From positions 29,697,427-29,761,426 of the forward strand of contig OX578283.1 in NCBI GenBank assembly GCA_951217055.1: a stretch of DNA of 64,000 nt, given 5' to 3'. Numbering within the stretch: the stretch's first letter is position 1; each line of letters starts with the position of its first letter. Source of the DNA: Gerris lacustris (taxonomy: Eukaryota; Arthropoda; Insecta; Hemiptera; Gerridae). Below are positions 1 through 31,300 of the stretch, piece by piece. The translations under genes and the position numbers were made by a program. The notes under the pieces are model-generated. The model ran no database searches and was not told the origin of the DNA. It saw only the letters and a list, made by a program, of their open reading frames with translations.

Positions 1-23
1 GTCCCCTTGTTAGTCTACTATCA

Positions 24-825
24 GGCGATCCGGAGCAAAGCGGCTAAGAAGATGACTTGATTCGGATCTGTCTCTCCAAGCCCGTCTAAATATGCAATGT
101 TTGACTGTACTTCTTATGACCTAAAGAAACATGGGTTATGTAAACCATGGTTTTTTGGTGTCAAAAAAGGGCTGGCCTACTGTGGCTATATATGGCTAAT
201 TTTGGAGATTTTGGAGGCGATTTGGAGTCAAGCGCCAAAGAAGAAGACTTTATTTGAATTTGTTTCTTCAAGCTCTTCAAAATGAGCCATATAATATAAA
301 CATCTATGTCCTATTGACAACGTAGCTTTTTGAAGGAAAATCCATCTAAAAGAGCAAACATCCCGAGGACTGTATGAGATCACTCGCAACACGGGAGTGT
401 TTCATTTTAGTATCATTAAAAAAAAACAAAGTGAAGAGTACTGGGGGCAGCGAGCGAAAAATGGAACCTGCACTTCGAGTTTTACACTCTTGGACGGTGG
501 TGGTACGCGGATCACTTAGGGCCCGAGACCACCACCACTACCAAGCGTTGAATGTCGCAGGTGTAGAAATACGATTGTAGGAGGAGTCCAGGGACTGAGA
601 TCAAACATGCAAATGGTGTTTTAGATTCGTCTCTCCAAGACCGTCAAAAACCGGCTGTACTGTTTTTCTCCTTCCCAAAAAACATTGGCTATAGCTATAT
701 TATATTAACCCATGGTTTTTATTTTGTGTGTTAAATAAAGTGGCCAAATATGGCTCATTTTAATGGGCTTGAAGGGACGAATCCGAATCAAGTCTCCTTC
801 TTTCGATCTTAGCTCCGGCTCGTCT
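24..825. repeat. Inverted-repeat element, about 0.8 kb, probably a MITE-like remnant
   Basis: The stretch 24-90 (CTTGATTCGGAT followed by CTCCAAGCCCGTC) recurs in reverse complement at about 757-825. Partial further copies of the same motif lie at about 225-290 and 600-650. No coding content. The left end touches the window edge, so termini and target duplication cannot be defined. Confidence 0.55.
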
Positions 826-1561
826 GATATCTGTCAAAATTAGTTATCTGTACATTACTGCTCAAGTATTAAAGTAATCCCTGTAGATCGAAGTCTATCC
901 GGTTAGGTGTTTCCGAAGTTTGTCCTCCATGATATTTTTTAATGTTTGTAGACGTATAAAGTTTAATAATAATTTAAACTAATTCTCTATTGTTTAACGT
1001 TAAGAATGGAAATTAATTACTTAGGGACCGGACCCTAACGTAAACCCTAACGTAAACGTTCGGGATTACTTGATAAAGTAATATTGAACTTTAAAATCAA
1101 GATTCTTTTAAGCATTATTTGTAAATCTATCATTTGTAGTAATATTATCAATGTATTATTAATTAATAAATGAGTAAATTTACTTAAAAAATGAAAGAAT
1201 GTAAAAAATTACGCTTTTAATGTTGAAGTAAGAGCGTTTGTAAGTTTCAACACTCAGTTAATAGTCGTTATTGGTGTAATTGAGAAATCAATTCTAATTA
1301 AAATGTAGTTCCAACTTCTGTCCATAGATGGCACGAGAGTCTCTACCTCTTTGACTGGATCTAGAGAACGAGTGTACATTGTACATACAGTAAGCTGACT
1401 ATACTATTAATACGTGCATGCTATAATTTCTCTTAACTTTTTATTAATGTTATGATTTAAATGGTAACATTTTTTACTCATTGAAATAAATTACGCTTTC
1501 ATATTATAGAATATGTATTTGTATTATGCTGAGCAGAGAGCTCTATAAGATCTCAATAATT

Positions 1562-1836
1562 GAAGAGTTGAAATTCATAAGGCTCTAAGTGCCAAAAAAT
1601 ATCATTTTGAGTTGATGCCTTCAAAACGATTTAAGGCCCAACCTAGTAATAATCATAAAGGTCTAAGTACCAAAGTAGAACTGTTTATTTGTTAAAATTC
1701 TCACAAGATAGCAGCATCTCCCCAGTGTGGCTTCTTTTGGGTTTAAGTGCATACACCTTGGGTTTAAGTCCATACACACATAACTTTTTTTCAGAAACCG
1801 ATTTGGCACTTAGAGCCTTATGAATTTCAACTCTTC
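1562..1836. repeat. Small inverted-repeat element with perfect 35-bp ends
   Basis: 1562-1596 and 1802-1836 are perfect reverse complements (GAAGAGTTGAAATTCATAAG at the outer end). The core of about 205 bp has further related short motifs near 1655. Likely a MITE. Confidence 0.75.
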
Positions 1837-2742
1837 ATAAAGTTACATTGTTAATAAAGAAACACATCTCTCCCCTAAAGTTACATCTAAAGTGCCGGAG
1901 AAACGAGTCGAAATGCGTAAGAAAAAAAATCAGTGTAAGTTTTAAAATTGAGGTTGGAATCTGACTATGACCATCCACCTGAGGATGATTAACTAGTGGT
2001 TGAAAACTAGCTTTATAAAATAAAGTTACAATAGTGGAGAAACGTCTTTCTTTATCAAGTTACTCTAATAATCATGTTGAAAAATTAAACTGACATCTTT
2101 TACAAATAAATTTTCAAAGTGTACTAAATGTTTTTTTACGCTGATGAAAAGAATAAATTGTCTCAAAACAAGTAATTGTAGAATGTTTGCTAGTTTTGAT
2201 AATTTGGCAATAATATAAGGCTTGCTTCAACAAGAAAAAAATTCTGCAAATCCTAAATCGATTCTGGTACATTTATTGAGCTTCATCCGATTAAAAAGTA
2301 TTATCTTACAATAATCATTTAGATGCAAATAGGGAGGTAATGCTTTATTGATGATGTCTTATCTTTAAAAGTGCTGATTCCTACTTACCCATTTCATTGT
2401 GTGTGTTCTTGAATAACTAACATACAAATTAGTGCTCTTTAACTTGTGTTGCTTGTTGTATGTGTAAACTTTAGGAATTGATGGCAATATTTACATTTTT
2501 TTTTTTTTTTTAATTATTTAACTATTTTGGTCTAGTCCCAGCCAATCATCAGTCTTAATTAGCCAATATTTTATTTATTTCACATATTTAAAACTCTTGT
2601 CAGCCCTTCAGTCCTGATCAAATTGATGGGATCAAGTAGGCTGTTCTTTAAAGATGATCTTCGCCAGCTTAGTCTAACCTAGGCAATCTTCTTTGCGTTG
2701 CGCAAGAACCAAGCTGTATAAGTAAAAACCTACCCTTTTTTT

Positions 2743-3411
2743 GGGTTTCGTTGGTAAAACAAAAAAAAGAAACCCTTATAGTTTCGTTCCTGTGTCTGTC
2801 TGTCACTCTGTACGGTTCCAATAACTTTTGAACCAAAAGAGATAAAAAGTGAAACTTTCCAGTATAAAAGATCGTTTAGACGCGCACACAGGAAAAATAT
2901 AGCGAACTCAAAATTATCAGCTCTTCAAATTCAAAATGGCGGATAAATCACGTCACGCGAAAAAAATGTTTTTTTAAAATTTTGACTGGGGTATCATATG
3001 AAAGGTATTGAAGAGTAGATTACAAATATATATATCACTTAGGGATAGTGTTTAATTTTCGGCGCCATTTTGTCAAAAAACATCGAAATTTTGCGTGTCC
3101 CCCCCCCCCCCCCTAAAATCGTATTTCCGCTGTTACTAAAAATATAGAAAAATATGCAAAATGTGTGGTCTGCTGGGCCATAGAAAAAATAAGATTAGCA
3201 ATTTGATCTGATTTACTGGAAATCCAAGATGCCGGATAATTCATGTCACTCAAGAAAAAATATTTTTTTGAAAATTTTGAGTGGGGTATCAAATGAAAGG
3301 TATTAAAGAGTAGATTACAAATATATATACCACTTAGGGATTGTGTTTAATTTTCGGCGCCATTTTGTCAAAAAACATCGAAATTTTGTGTTCACAATAC
3401 CAACGAAACCC
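2743..3411. repeat. TIR-bounded element with an internal tandem duplication
   Basis: The 14-bp GGGTTTCGTTGGTA at 2743-2756 recurs inverted at 3398-3411. Inside, about 160 bp is present twice in direct orientation (about 2934-3097 and 3229-3391), each ending in CATTTTGTCAAAAAACATCG. A C-homopolymer follows the first copy. Related left-end sequence (TTGGTAAAA...GAAACCCTTATAGTTTC) is at about 46010-46045, so this is a dispersed family. Confidence 0.65.
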
Positions 3412-4214
3412 TTTTTACGTGAGACTTCACACCTTACCAATTTATTTTAAAACAATATGGCGATGATCTATGCCAATTAACATTTAGCAGGTCTCTATTA
3501 TATTTAAAAATAAAACCTTTCTTCGTCTTAAAAGTAATTATTTTATTTAAACATTAAGAAAATAAAAGTTGTTTTTTTTATAAAAAGAAATAACAATTTT
3601 CACACACTCACAAAATCATACATATTGATTTTAATTATAGTACTCTCTGACCTCTGACATTTAATTTAAATTTATAAAAAAATAAATTAAAATAATGTTG
3701 ATGGTATTTTTAAACATAGAGTAGATACAAAGAATTGATGATTTGTTGATATTTGACACTAACCTATTTAGATTTAGTATGGTCATATTGGAGCTTTAAG
3801 TATAAGTTAAACTAGTTACTAAAGTAGTTAGCTAAACTCTTTTCGTCTACATAAAAAACAATCTGAAATAATTAATCAATATAAAAAAATATCGATTTAT
3901 AACTATAACAAATAAATCATAATTACATAACCTAATAATTTTAACAAATTGTGTTCTTTCCACATTTTAAACTTTGTTTAAACTTAGTCTAGTTTAAGTA
4001 AAACAAGTAAAGTGTTTCTTACTGAAATGAATAACCATAAACTTTTTAAATCTATGAATCAGTCTTAGACGGTCTCAATTCTTTTGGAATTCTAGCCTAT
4101 GCTGCGTTATTTCCAAAAGATTGGACACTAGAATTTATCCGTGAATTATTTTCTTTTGGACTATTGAAATCAAATTTTCATGGAATTATTTTGGCACGGC
4201 AAACTCTACGGTAG

Positions 4215-4236
4215 CTAGATAGATAGATAGATAGAT
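4215..4236. repeat. (GATA)n microsatellite
   Basis: About five and a half uninterrupted GATA/TAGA units, directly after the ACGGTAGCT motif also found at 4328. Confidence 0.9.
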
Positions 4237-4321
4237 CCATTTATTACCAATAATATATACATATACACTTATACATGTTTTAACATTATTTGAAGTGTTG
4301 GTAAATCGGTCTTGGCCGTGG

Positions 4322-4472
4322 AAAACTACGGTAGCTATTTTTTAATTATAGCAATTTAAATTCAACTGATAGGTGTTAATATTTGGCAGTATCCAATATT
4401 CAGGAAACTATTTTTTAAAATTAGCAATTGAAATTGAACTGGTAGGTGTTGATATTTGGCAGTATCCAATAC
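4322..4472 (+). repeat. Two-copy tandem duplication, about 80 bp units
   Basis: The unit running from AAACTA...TTTTTTAA to TATTTGGCAGTATCCAATA occurs twice in a row with about 85 percent identity by eye. Confidence 0.7.
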
Positions 4473-5099
4473 TTGATCAGTATCACCACAGATCACTACG
4501 CATCAGATAACTTCAGGCGTACAGGTACCTTCCAAGAAACTGTACCTTTCTTAAAGTTTGATGACATTTAAGTACTTGCTACTGGCTAGGTACCACCATA
4601 GATTAAAACGAAAAACCGCGGATATTCCCCTTCTAGGTCTTGTTATATGTAAGGAAACAGGCGATTTGACACAGCCTGAGACTATTGCACCAACGTTAAT
4701 TTTATTTCATGATCTTTTTGAGTGTATATGACAAGACAGCATGGTCTAAATATGACACAATATACGGATAAAGATAAGGAATTTCGTAAAACCCGGAATA
4801 TTAACGATTGGTTTCCTGTGGGGTCAGTGGCGTTGACCGACTAAATTTAATTTGATATAATCTGAAGCAATAAATAAATATCTGATAAAAGTTGCCGTTT
4901 CGTTATTGTTAAAAGTGTTTTAACATATTATGTTTCTTAATTACATACATCCTTAATAGATTAGATAACATACATAACTAGCAAATTAAGAACTTGATAT
5001 AGAACTACCCTTAATTCATGCAATGTTATAGAAATTCGTTTATAATAACTAAAACTGTTGTTAAAATTCCATTGAAACCGATTTTCTAATGATGTGGTT

Positions 5100-24532
<19,433 letters not shown>

Positions 24533-24657
24533 CTGAAATAATTTAATACATATAAATATAAAAAGAAAGAAAAAGTTATTAGGAACAAGAAAAGTAGAAT
24601 TATATATAACAGGCAATCTTAGAAAATTGTTTATATAGTACAAAAAACAACACTTAC

Positions 24658-24661
24658 TCAT
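24658..24661 (-). other. Candidate lipase start codon next to a strong splice donor
   Basis: On the minus strand an ATG is followed by A|GTAAGT, with an in-frame stop three codons upstream. Spliced to exon A it would be in phase and begin MTFGRPTN. This would give a protein without a signal peptide, unusual for the family, so a more distant first exon is at least as likely. Transcript data would decide. Confidence 0.2.
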
Positions 24662-24884
24662 GGGTAATAATTACCAGTTCCTCTTCTGAAGAAATTGCCT
24701 CTCCGAAATTAATTGATGCTCCTTAGCATTTATTATCCGCTAAGAGAAAATCAAAGGCTTCTTAAACTCTTCGTCAGTAATTGTAGAACTTCTCTGAGTA
24801 ATAATTGCTGAATTTTGGGTACACTCTCACGATTTTTCCATCGTAATGTCTCCTTAAAATGTAATTGTGTACCAATGCTACATA

Positions 24885-26575
24885 CAGGGCCGGATTTAGG
24901 CATAGGCGACATAGACGCCGCCTAGGGGCCCGCACCACAAACGATTTTTTTTAATGCTTTCATTAACTTCGGTAATTTCAGAAAATGGAAGAAAATCCTA
25001 CTTATTCATAGAGAACATGACAAAAACCTTCGTTTTAAATTAAAAATATTCAATCTTAGTCCTGTTAACAAAGGAAACATCAGAAAGTTTTAATATAGAT
25101 CATTGATGTTTGGAATTGAACATAATATCAAATCCTGAAGGTTCTGAGGGGAAGCTATGGCCTTAATCTTGGAAAATAGTTTTATTTATTTATTTTTTTT
25201 TTTTTACAAATATCTAGAAACTATTAGCTTTACCTAAAATGAAATTTCGACTTAATTCTGTCACTTAATTAAAGATGACTGTTTCTCTACAATCAGAGTC
25301 CATCGATTTTCTTGAAATCTAGGAAGCTTAATAGTTATTTATGAACCTAGGGAGTAAAGTAAGCCATTATTCCCTGAGCGATAAGTTGGTTCTTGAGGCG
25401 AAGCCGAAGGAACCATGGTCCCTAAATCTCGAGACGAAGCCGAGGGAATTAATCGGCTGCGCCTCGGGAATAATTAAGCTAATTAAGATAATTATCGCGA
25501 GGGGAATAAGAGGTACATACAATATTTTATCTCCAGTAGGGATAAAATACACATTTTCATCCGTTGCACTGTTTTTATTTATTATTTTAATAAATAACAA
25601 TAATTGTTAGAAATTTTAATAGCAGATATAGGAGATTCAATATATAAAGACAAATAAGAATTTGAATTAAACTCAAATAGAAGGTTATTTAGATGCAGGT
25701 TATAAACAATGATAAACAAGGTCGAAAAAGCTGTGTCGCCAACCTGATTTCAAGAACTTTATTACATTGGCCATTCAATCTCTACTATTTATAAAATGAT
25801 TAAGTTGCAATCTTTACTTTTTTGCCCTACTTTACTTTTTCGCCCTACTTTTACTTTTTCTCCCTACTTTTTGAGTTCAGGGATGAAAAGACCTGTTTTA
25901 GTCCCTCTAAACTAATCCAAAAAATAACTTTTTCTCCCTACTGGAGATAAAAACATTTCCTTTCTTCCTTTTTAAAAATACAAGTTTAATGAACGTATTT
26001 GCAAATTGTTTACAGCAATTTTCATTTTTCTATTTATTTTAACCAGCTTATGTGAAACCTAAAGTAATAAACATAGTTTTATAGTAAATTTTCCAAGAAT
26101 TCTAATGGTTTTAAGTAAATTTAAATTTTCCATATTCGACGCAATATCTTACTTTTTCTTAGCCCAACCTTCTTCTAAATATTCAGGATAGGGAGAAGAA
26201 TTGGACCTATTTTCTGAAATGGTGCAATAATACTCTCTTCTTAGGAACTTCCGGACCATTGACATGTTTATTTACAAACATCAATGAACAACTAATGTCA
26301 AATATATCCTTTCCGATTTAGTTTTACAATATTTCCAAATCATTGCTTCTTACTGGACTGTTTTATTCGGCTCAGGGAGCCAGGAGAGAAAAAATATTTG
26401 ATAAATACATATTTATTTATAAATAAAATATTTCTTAACATTTCCACAAAAGAGGGTCCCTTTTTAAGACCCCCGTTTGATTGACCCCCTATATTTGGTC
26501 AAAGCAAAAAGCTGGGGGAGGGGGCCCGCACCACATAATCCGCCTAAGGGCCCACATACTCTAAATCCGGCCCTG
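24885..26575. mobile_element. Non-autonomous hAT-type transposon, 1691 bp, exact 8-bp TSD
   Basis: Termini CAGGGCCGGATTTAG at 24885 and its exact reverse complement ending at 26575. Both flanks carry the 8-bp GCTACATA (24877-24884 and 26576-26583). An 8-bp duplication and CAGGG-type ends are hallmarks of hAT. The subterminal GGGGCCCGCACCAC is also repeated at both ends. No transposase is visible. Internal palindromic/tandem segments lie at about 25340-25560 and 25820-25950. Inserted just upstream of the first recognised lipase exon. Confidence 0.92.
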
Positions 26576-26734
26576 GCTACATAATTACTATTAGTGTTCT
26601 TTGATAGGTAAGTCCTTTGATTTTATTTTAGATTTGATCTCTAGTGCGGCCGTTACAGTTATCATACAAACTTCTACCCTCCACTCTGTCTTTATACTGC
26701 TTATATCATAATATTTATTGTATATCACATTTTC

Positions 26735-27283
26735 GTAATAGTCCAGGAGATAGCGTGCAAAAAAAGTCTGTCTAAAATCAAGCTAGAGTTTTGTGTACAA
26801 GTTAATTTTTAGTGCCATCTAAGAATTTGTGGTCGACTAAGTTCGTCTGCGGGACATAGCTTGGCAATAGCCATTTGAAAGAAACAAACGAGTGGAGAGT
26901 GACCATGTCCCACCCATTATGGTGGACCATGAGATTTTCATGATCCTGAGTTGATGTTAGTTTGTTACATAATAGGTTTATTCAAAAATTACTCCACATC
27001 AAAGTGGTCACCTATCAAGTGACTACCATCAACTTGATTTTCGATCAACTAACTAATTGTGTACTAAGGATCATAAAAAACATATTGTCCATCATAATGG
27101 GTGAGACATGGTCGCTCTCTACCGGTTTTTTTTTTTCAAATGCCTATAGCTAAGCTATGTCCCTCAGACGAACTTAGCCGACCACATATTCTAAATAGGT
27201 ACCAAAAGATTAACTTATACACAAAATTGTAGCTTGATGTTAGTCATACACTTTTTGCACACTATCTCCTAGACCATAAATTA
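26735..27283. repeat. Fold-back element, about 550 bp
   Basis: Arms of about 220 bp: left AGGAGATAGCGTGCAAAAA, right TTTTTGCACACTATCTCCT. Shared inner motifs are AAGTTCGTCTG and CCCATTATGGTGGA-like sequence. No coding content. Confidence 0.85.
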
Positions 27284-27299
27284 CTTATCTAAATTTAAT

Positions 27300-28700
27300 T
27301 GTATATTTACAAGTCTGACAGTCTCTCTTGTTTTAAATAGTTGTCTTTCGCAATTCTATTGAATCATCATCGTTCTTCATACGGTACTTGCTTTCAGAAT
27401 GTGTAGAAAGAGCTATTCGACTGTCTCCGATGCAAATCTTAGGAAGTATGAAAGGAATTTTCCATCTCTCGGCTGAAGAACGGGTCAAGTTCATTAAGCT
27501 GTTGAGTAAACGCTCTTCAGAGAGCCGCTGAGGTCGCTATTGCCCAATCAAGAAACTTAAGACCTTTTTCTCCAAGTCCTAACCCATGTACCAGTCTTTA
27601 AGTCCTTGCCCATCCCAAGGGTATCAGATCGGTTCACTCTCTATTACGATTATAATACCTGCTTCTTATTGATCAAAACCATCCTTACACGTTTACACCT
27701 CTCATTCTATTCATTTCATTGATCTTTAAATCTTTTATTGTTATTTTTTAATCTATTGAGAAGAAGTAACAAGAAGTGGTTTTAAAAGTCTAAATTTCAT
27801 CATAACTTCTTTTAATGAATGTAAAGATTATTGAATGAATATTATAGAAAGGTAAATGTGCTTTGAATATAAACGTTTTCCAATCTGTCATCTATTGGAC
27901 TTTATAAAATAAATCATTTGGAAAATAATTTTTAAATATATTTATTAAGAAAGTTTCAAATCAAATCTATAGCTCTTCACCAAAAGCTTATACATATCTC
28001 ACATATTTTCATATATGTCACATATTTTCAATTTCCTGTTTTCCACTTGTTGGTATGTCCTAAGAGGTACATTATTAACTGTCAGAATTTGATAAGTGTA
28101 AAGTAAAATCCCCATTAGAACTTTGCTAAAACATGATATATCTTCATATCAATAATTGGTGATGTGATATGACGTATTAGCTTTTGGCATAGAGCCACAG
28201 AAATTATTTATAATGCCTACTGCCTATTCTTGTTAGTCCCTTCGTTCTTATTGTACCTCTGTTCTTGTTAGAACCTCGTGCTTTCTTCCTGACAAACCGG
28301 CAATCTTGTTAGTGTTAGGTATTTCTTTAACTAAAGCTTAGCTCATCTACTTGATGATATCGTTTTTTTCTGTTATTCTTTATTTTACTATAGGTATTAA
28401 AACCACTACTAAGTTACATGTAGTCAGGCAAACTGAGTGCTACACACAATGTTTTAGCTTTTCATTGGATTGCAACTAAATTTGATATAACAGTTTAACA
28501 GTACTAGAAGATAAGCCCAAATGTGTTAAATGCTAGTTTAAAATAGTATTGCCTTATAAAAGTTAATTTTTCTTTTGTAAGTAAGCTATTATACTGGATG
28601 GCAGGTGTTTTAAACATTTAAATAAAAGTTCTGGTTTTTATTATAATTTTTTAATAAAGTCAAAGTTTGTTTCGAAAGTTGCATTTTAACGATCAGATCA
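27300..28700. other. No gene recognised
   Basis: AT-rich except about 27400-27640, which is more balanced in composition and has short broken open frames on both strands. It may be a decayed element; no family is identifiable. Confidence 0.4.
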
Positions 28701-28718
28701 TTATGAATACCATCTTAA

Positions 28719-28756
28719 AGATGCCATAAAAAGCAGTGTAGCTCTTTATGGCATCC
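28719..28756. repeat. Short hairpin
   Basis: GATGCCATAAAAAGC pairs with GCTCTTTATGGCATC with one mismatch around a short loop. It could fold as RNA but has no other microRNA feature. Confidence 0.55.
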
Positions 28757-30444
28757 ATAAAATTATAATAAATATGGATAACACTAATAAAACAAATAAA
28801 TTCTGTTGCTTTATCACTTGTCTTCTTTATCTTTTTATCTTATGCTATCATATTTTATTATTTTTTTTTTTTTTGAGACACCCTGTTCAATTACGAAAAG
28901 AGTTACTAATAATTCTAACGTTAAGGATATCTTGATTTGTCGGGCAGTAAAATATCTTTGTAAACAGTAAAATATATTTTTGAGAGTGCCATAAAAGCAA
29001 ATAGTAAGTTAGTTTTGTTGACCAAGCTTTTAATTACTTAGTATATATACGTATTATGAAAGTCCAAATGAATGGGCTAACAAACATATACATGCGGAAA
29101 AGGAAAGGAGACATGCTTGTAGAGATAAAAACAAAGCCGACCACTACAACGTTTCATTCATGTTAATTTTTGCATCTACAAGGTAGTGACGTATCTTGGG
29201 GAGGAGTGCAAGAGGATATTTGTCCCCGGGCGTATCACATCTAGGGGTGCCAAATTAAACATCGGTGACCTTTTTCTACTCGTCGTTGGGGGATTGATTG
29301 CTATCTCTAAATTTTTCTATTTCTTTCATGTCCCGGTCAACAGTACCGGAATTGACCACTTTACATATCTCCTTGAATGATCATTTTTGAAAATAAATGT
29401 TACCCAAAAAGTCTACTTTTCTTCTTTCATTTGTACATTAATGAAGTAGGTACTTTTTTACTTTAGCATCCCCCTATTTCCCTTTGTGTTAATTGTTTTT
29501 TAGATAAAGGAACATAATATACAGAGTAGCATATGTTTCTTAGTCTAAAAGACTATTAAGGCGAAGGGATATTTATTCCAATGTATCTTGGGACAAAGGA
29601 ATATCACACTTGTGTATATAATTGTGATAATATCCCTTAGTCTAATTAACTACATATTAAGATTAAGGAATGTTAAATATATAACTGCACCATGTGTCTC
29701 AATGTCTTGGGGAGACAAACACACAAACCTTTGATATTTTTGTAGGGCAAACTATTGTTTAGAACCAAGGGGGGGGGGGGGGTGCTAAAGTAAAAAAGTG
29801 CCAATGGGGTATCTTCACAAAAATGACCATAAACGTTACAACACAAAAAAGTCATAGTCTTTGCAGATCATAGATAATCAGGTCTAGATTGATGCCAGAT
29901 CTCAAAAAGTTATTTTTTAAAATTTTTGGTTCCACGTCTGTCAGTCGGTCTGTCGCTCAATTTTTGTAAATATCTTAAAAACTACATGTCCGATTTTAAT
30001 GAAATTTGTATGGTAGGTAATAAATTAGCCCCATTGTGGTCCCATATAAGTTTCGACCTTCTGTGTCCATTTTTTTCTCTTCAACATGCGCACAAACGCA
30101 TCTGATTCTTATGACATTTGGATGGTTTACTTACTATATACTACTTACTAGGGAATTTAGTTAATCAATACTATAAGGATATTGTCAATTAATACAAAAC
30201 AAATATTGTCAGTTATGGCATAATTTGCGGAATAATTATCGCTTAAACCACATAACATTCCAATGTAATAGAGAACTGTTAGATTGTGAATATATAAATT
30301 TGAATTTACCCATAGAATTCTGTTCTGCAAAATATATCGAATATTCATAATTAGTGAAAATGTGCCTGACAAAATTATAAATATTATTTTTTAGGAACAA
30401 AATTAATTTGGTTACAGCTCATATTGTATAGAGGAAATATTTTT

Positions 30445-31000
30445 TACTAATATTTTTTTTTTTTTTTTTTTTTTTTTTGTCTAACACAACTACATAAATT
30501 ACAATGTTAATATAGTGTTATTGATGTTGTTTTTTGGGTGGTGGAATAATATGGAAAGGGTGTAGTCCATTGACTAATCCTTTTGGCGAGAAAATTTTAG
30601 AATATAAAAATAAATAAATTTACAATAATAAGCCAAGAATAATAACTTAAAAAATATTAAAAAAATAGGGATGATAAGTTAGGTGATAATTAACTATTTG
30701 GATATGTATCACAAATTAAGCAAATGTCTAGGCCACTCCTCCTCAGGCTGCGAGGTGGGTTATCTGGGATGGTTTGGGAACAAAGGAGTTCTACTAAAGG
30801 ATTGTGGTGATTGGATAAGGACTGATGGAATTTCTGGTATCGGGATATAGCTAGGTGACGGACAAAAGGAACAGTAAGAACATTGTAGAGGGTGAGGTTG
30901 GATACATTAAAAGGAGCATCGGCGATTTTTCGTAGGATTTTGGATTGAAGAGTTTGAATATTATTATACAAGTATTCATATGGATTCAAAATCTATTGTA
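30445..31000 (-). mobile_element. 5'-truncated Jockey-like LINE 3' end
   Basis: Minus-strand open frame 30690-30989 reads IQTLQSKILRKIADAPFNVS, NVLTVPFVRHLAISRYQKFH and SNHHNPLVELL. This matches the C-terminal region typical of Jockey-clade ORF2, where LQSK.LR.I..AP.YVSN and L..H.NPL recur. It is followed on the minus strand by about 250 bp and a poly(A) (T run at 30453-30478), the usual 3' end of a LINE. The 5' side is cut off near 31000. Confidence 0.85.
30690..30989 (-). pseudogene. Jockey-like ORF2 C-terminal fragment
   Basis: A 99-codon open remnant of the post-reverse-transcriptase domain, without the polymerase or endonuclease. Not functional alone. Confidence 0.82.
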
Positions 31001-31300
31001 GACCTGGAAAAAATAAATATACGTACTTAGAAGTATATTTGCGAGGTTGACATCATACGTTAGGTTGAAAAAACATGTTATTGTTATTAATTTATAGTGA
31101 TTTTCGTTATCCCATATCAATACTATTACTTTAAGGTTCATGACTTTGATAAAATCAAATGCAACGTTATGTTTTATAAACGAGAACAGAATGTGCAGAG
31201 GTGTCTGACAATGTTAATAATCCAATTATTCCAGATCTTGAACAAATAAAAATACGTACTTAAAAGTAGATTTGCGTGGTTGACAACATCATAAGTTAGG
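30995..31300 (+). repeat. Direct repeat pair, about 70 bp
   Basis: About 31005-31070 and 31235-31305 share AAATATACGTACTTAGAAGT/AAATACGTACTTAAAAGTA and GTTGACA.CATA.GTTAGGTTG. Confidence 0.65.

Noticed and set aside
27400..27640. Coding exon (CRKSYSTVSDANLRKYERNF on plus)
   Set aside because: Short, no splice sites of quality at the edges, and no family recognised.
29178..29400. hAT-like left end (GTAGTGACGTATCTTGGGG...) with a short open frame
   Set aside because: Looks like a terminal repeat type often seen in insects, but no matching right end or target duplication was found.
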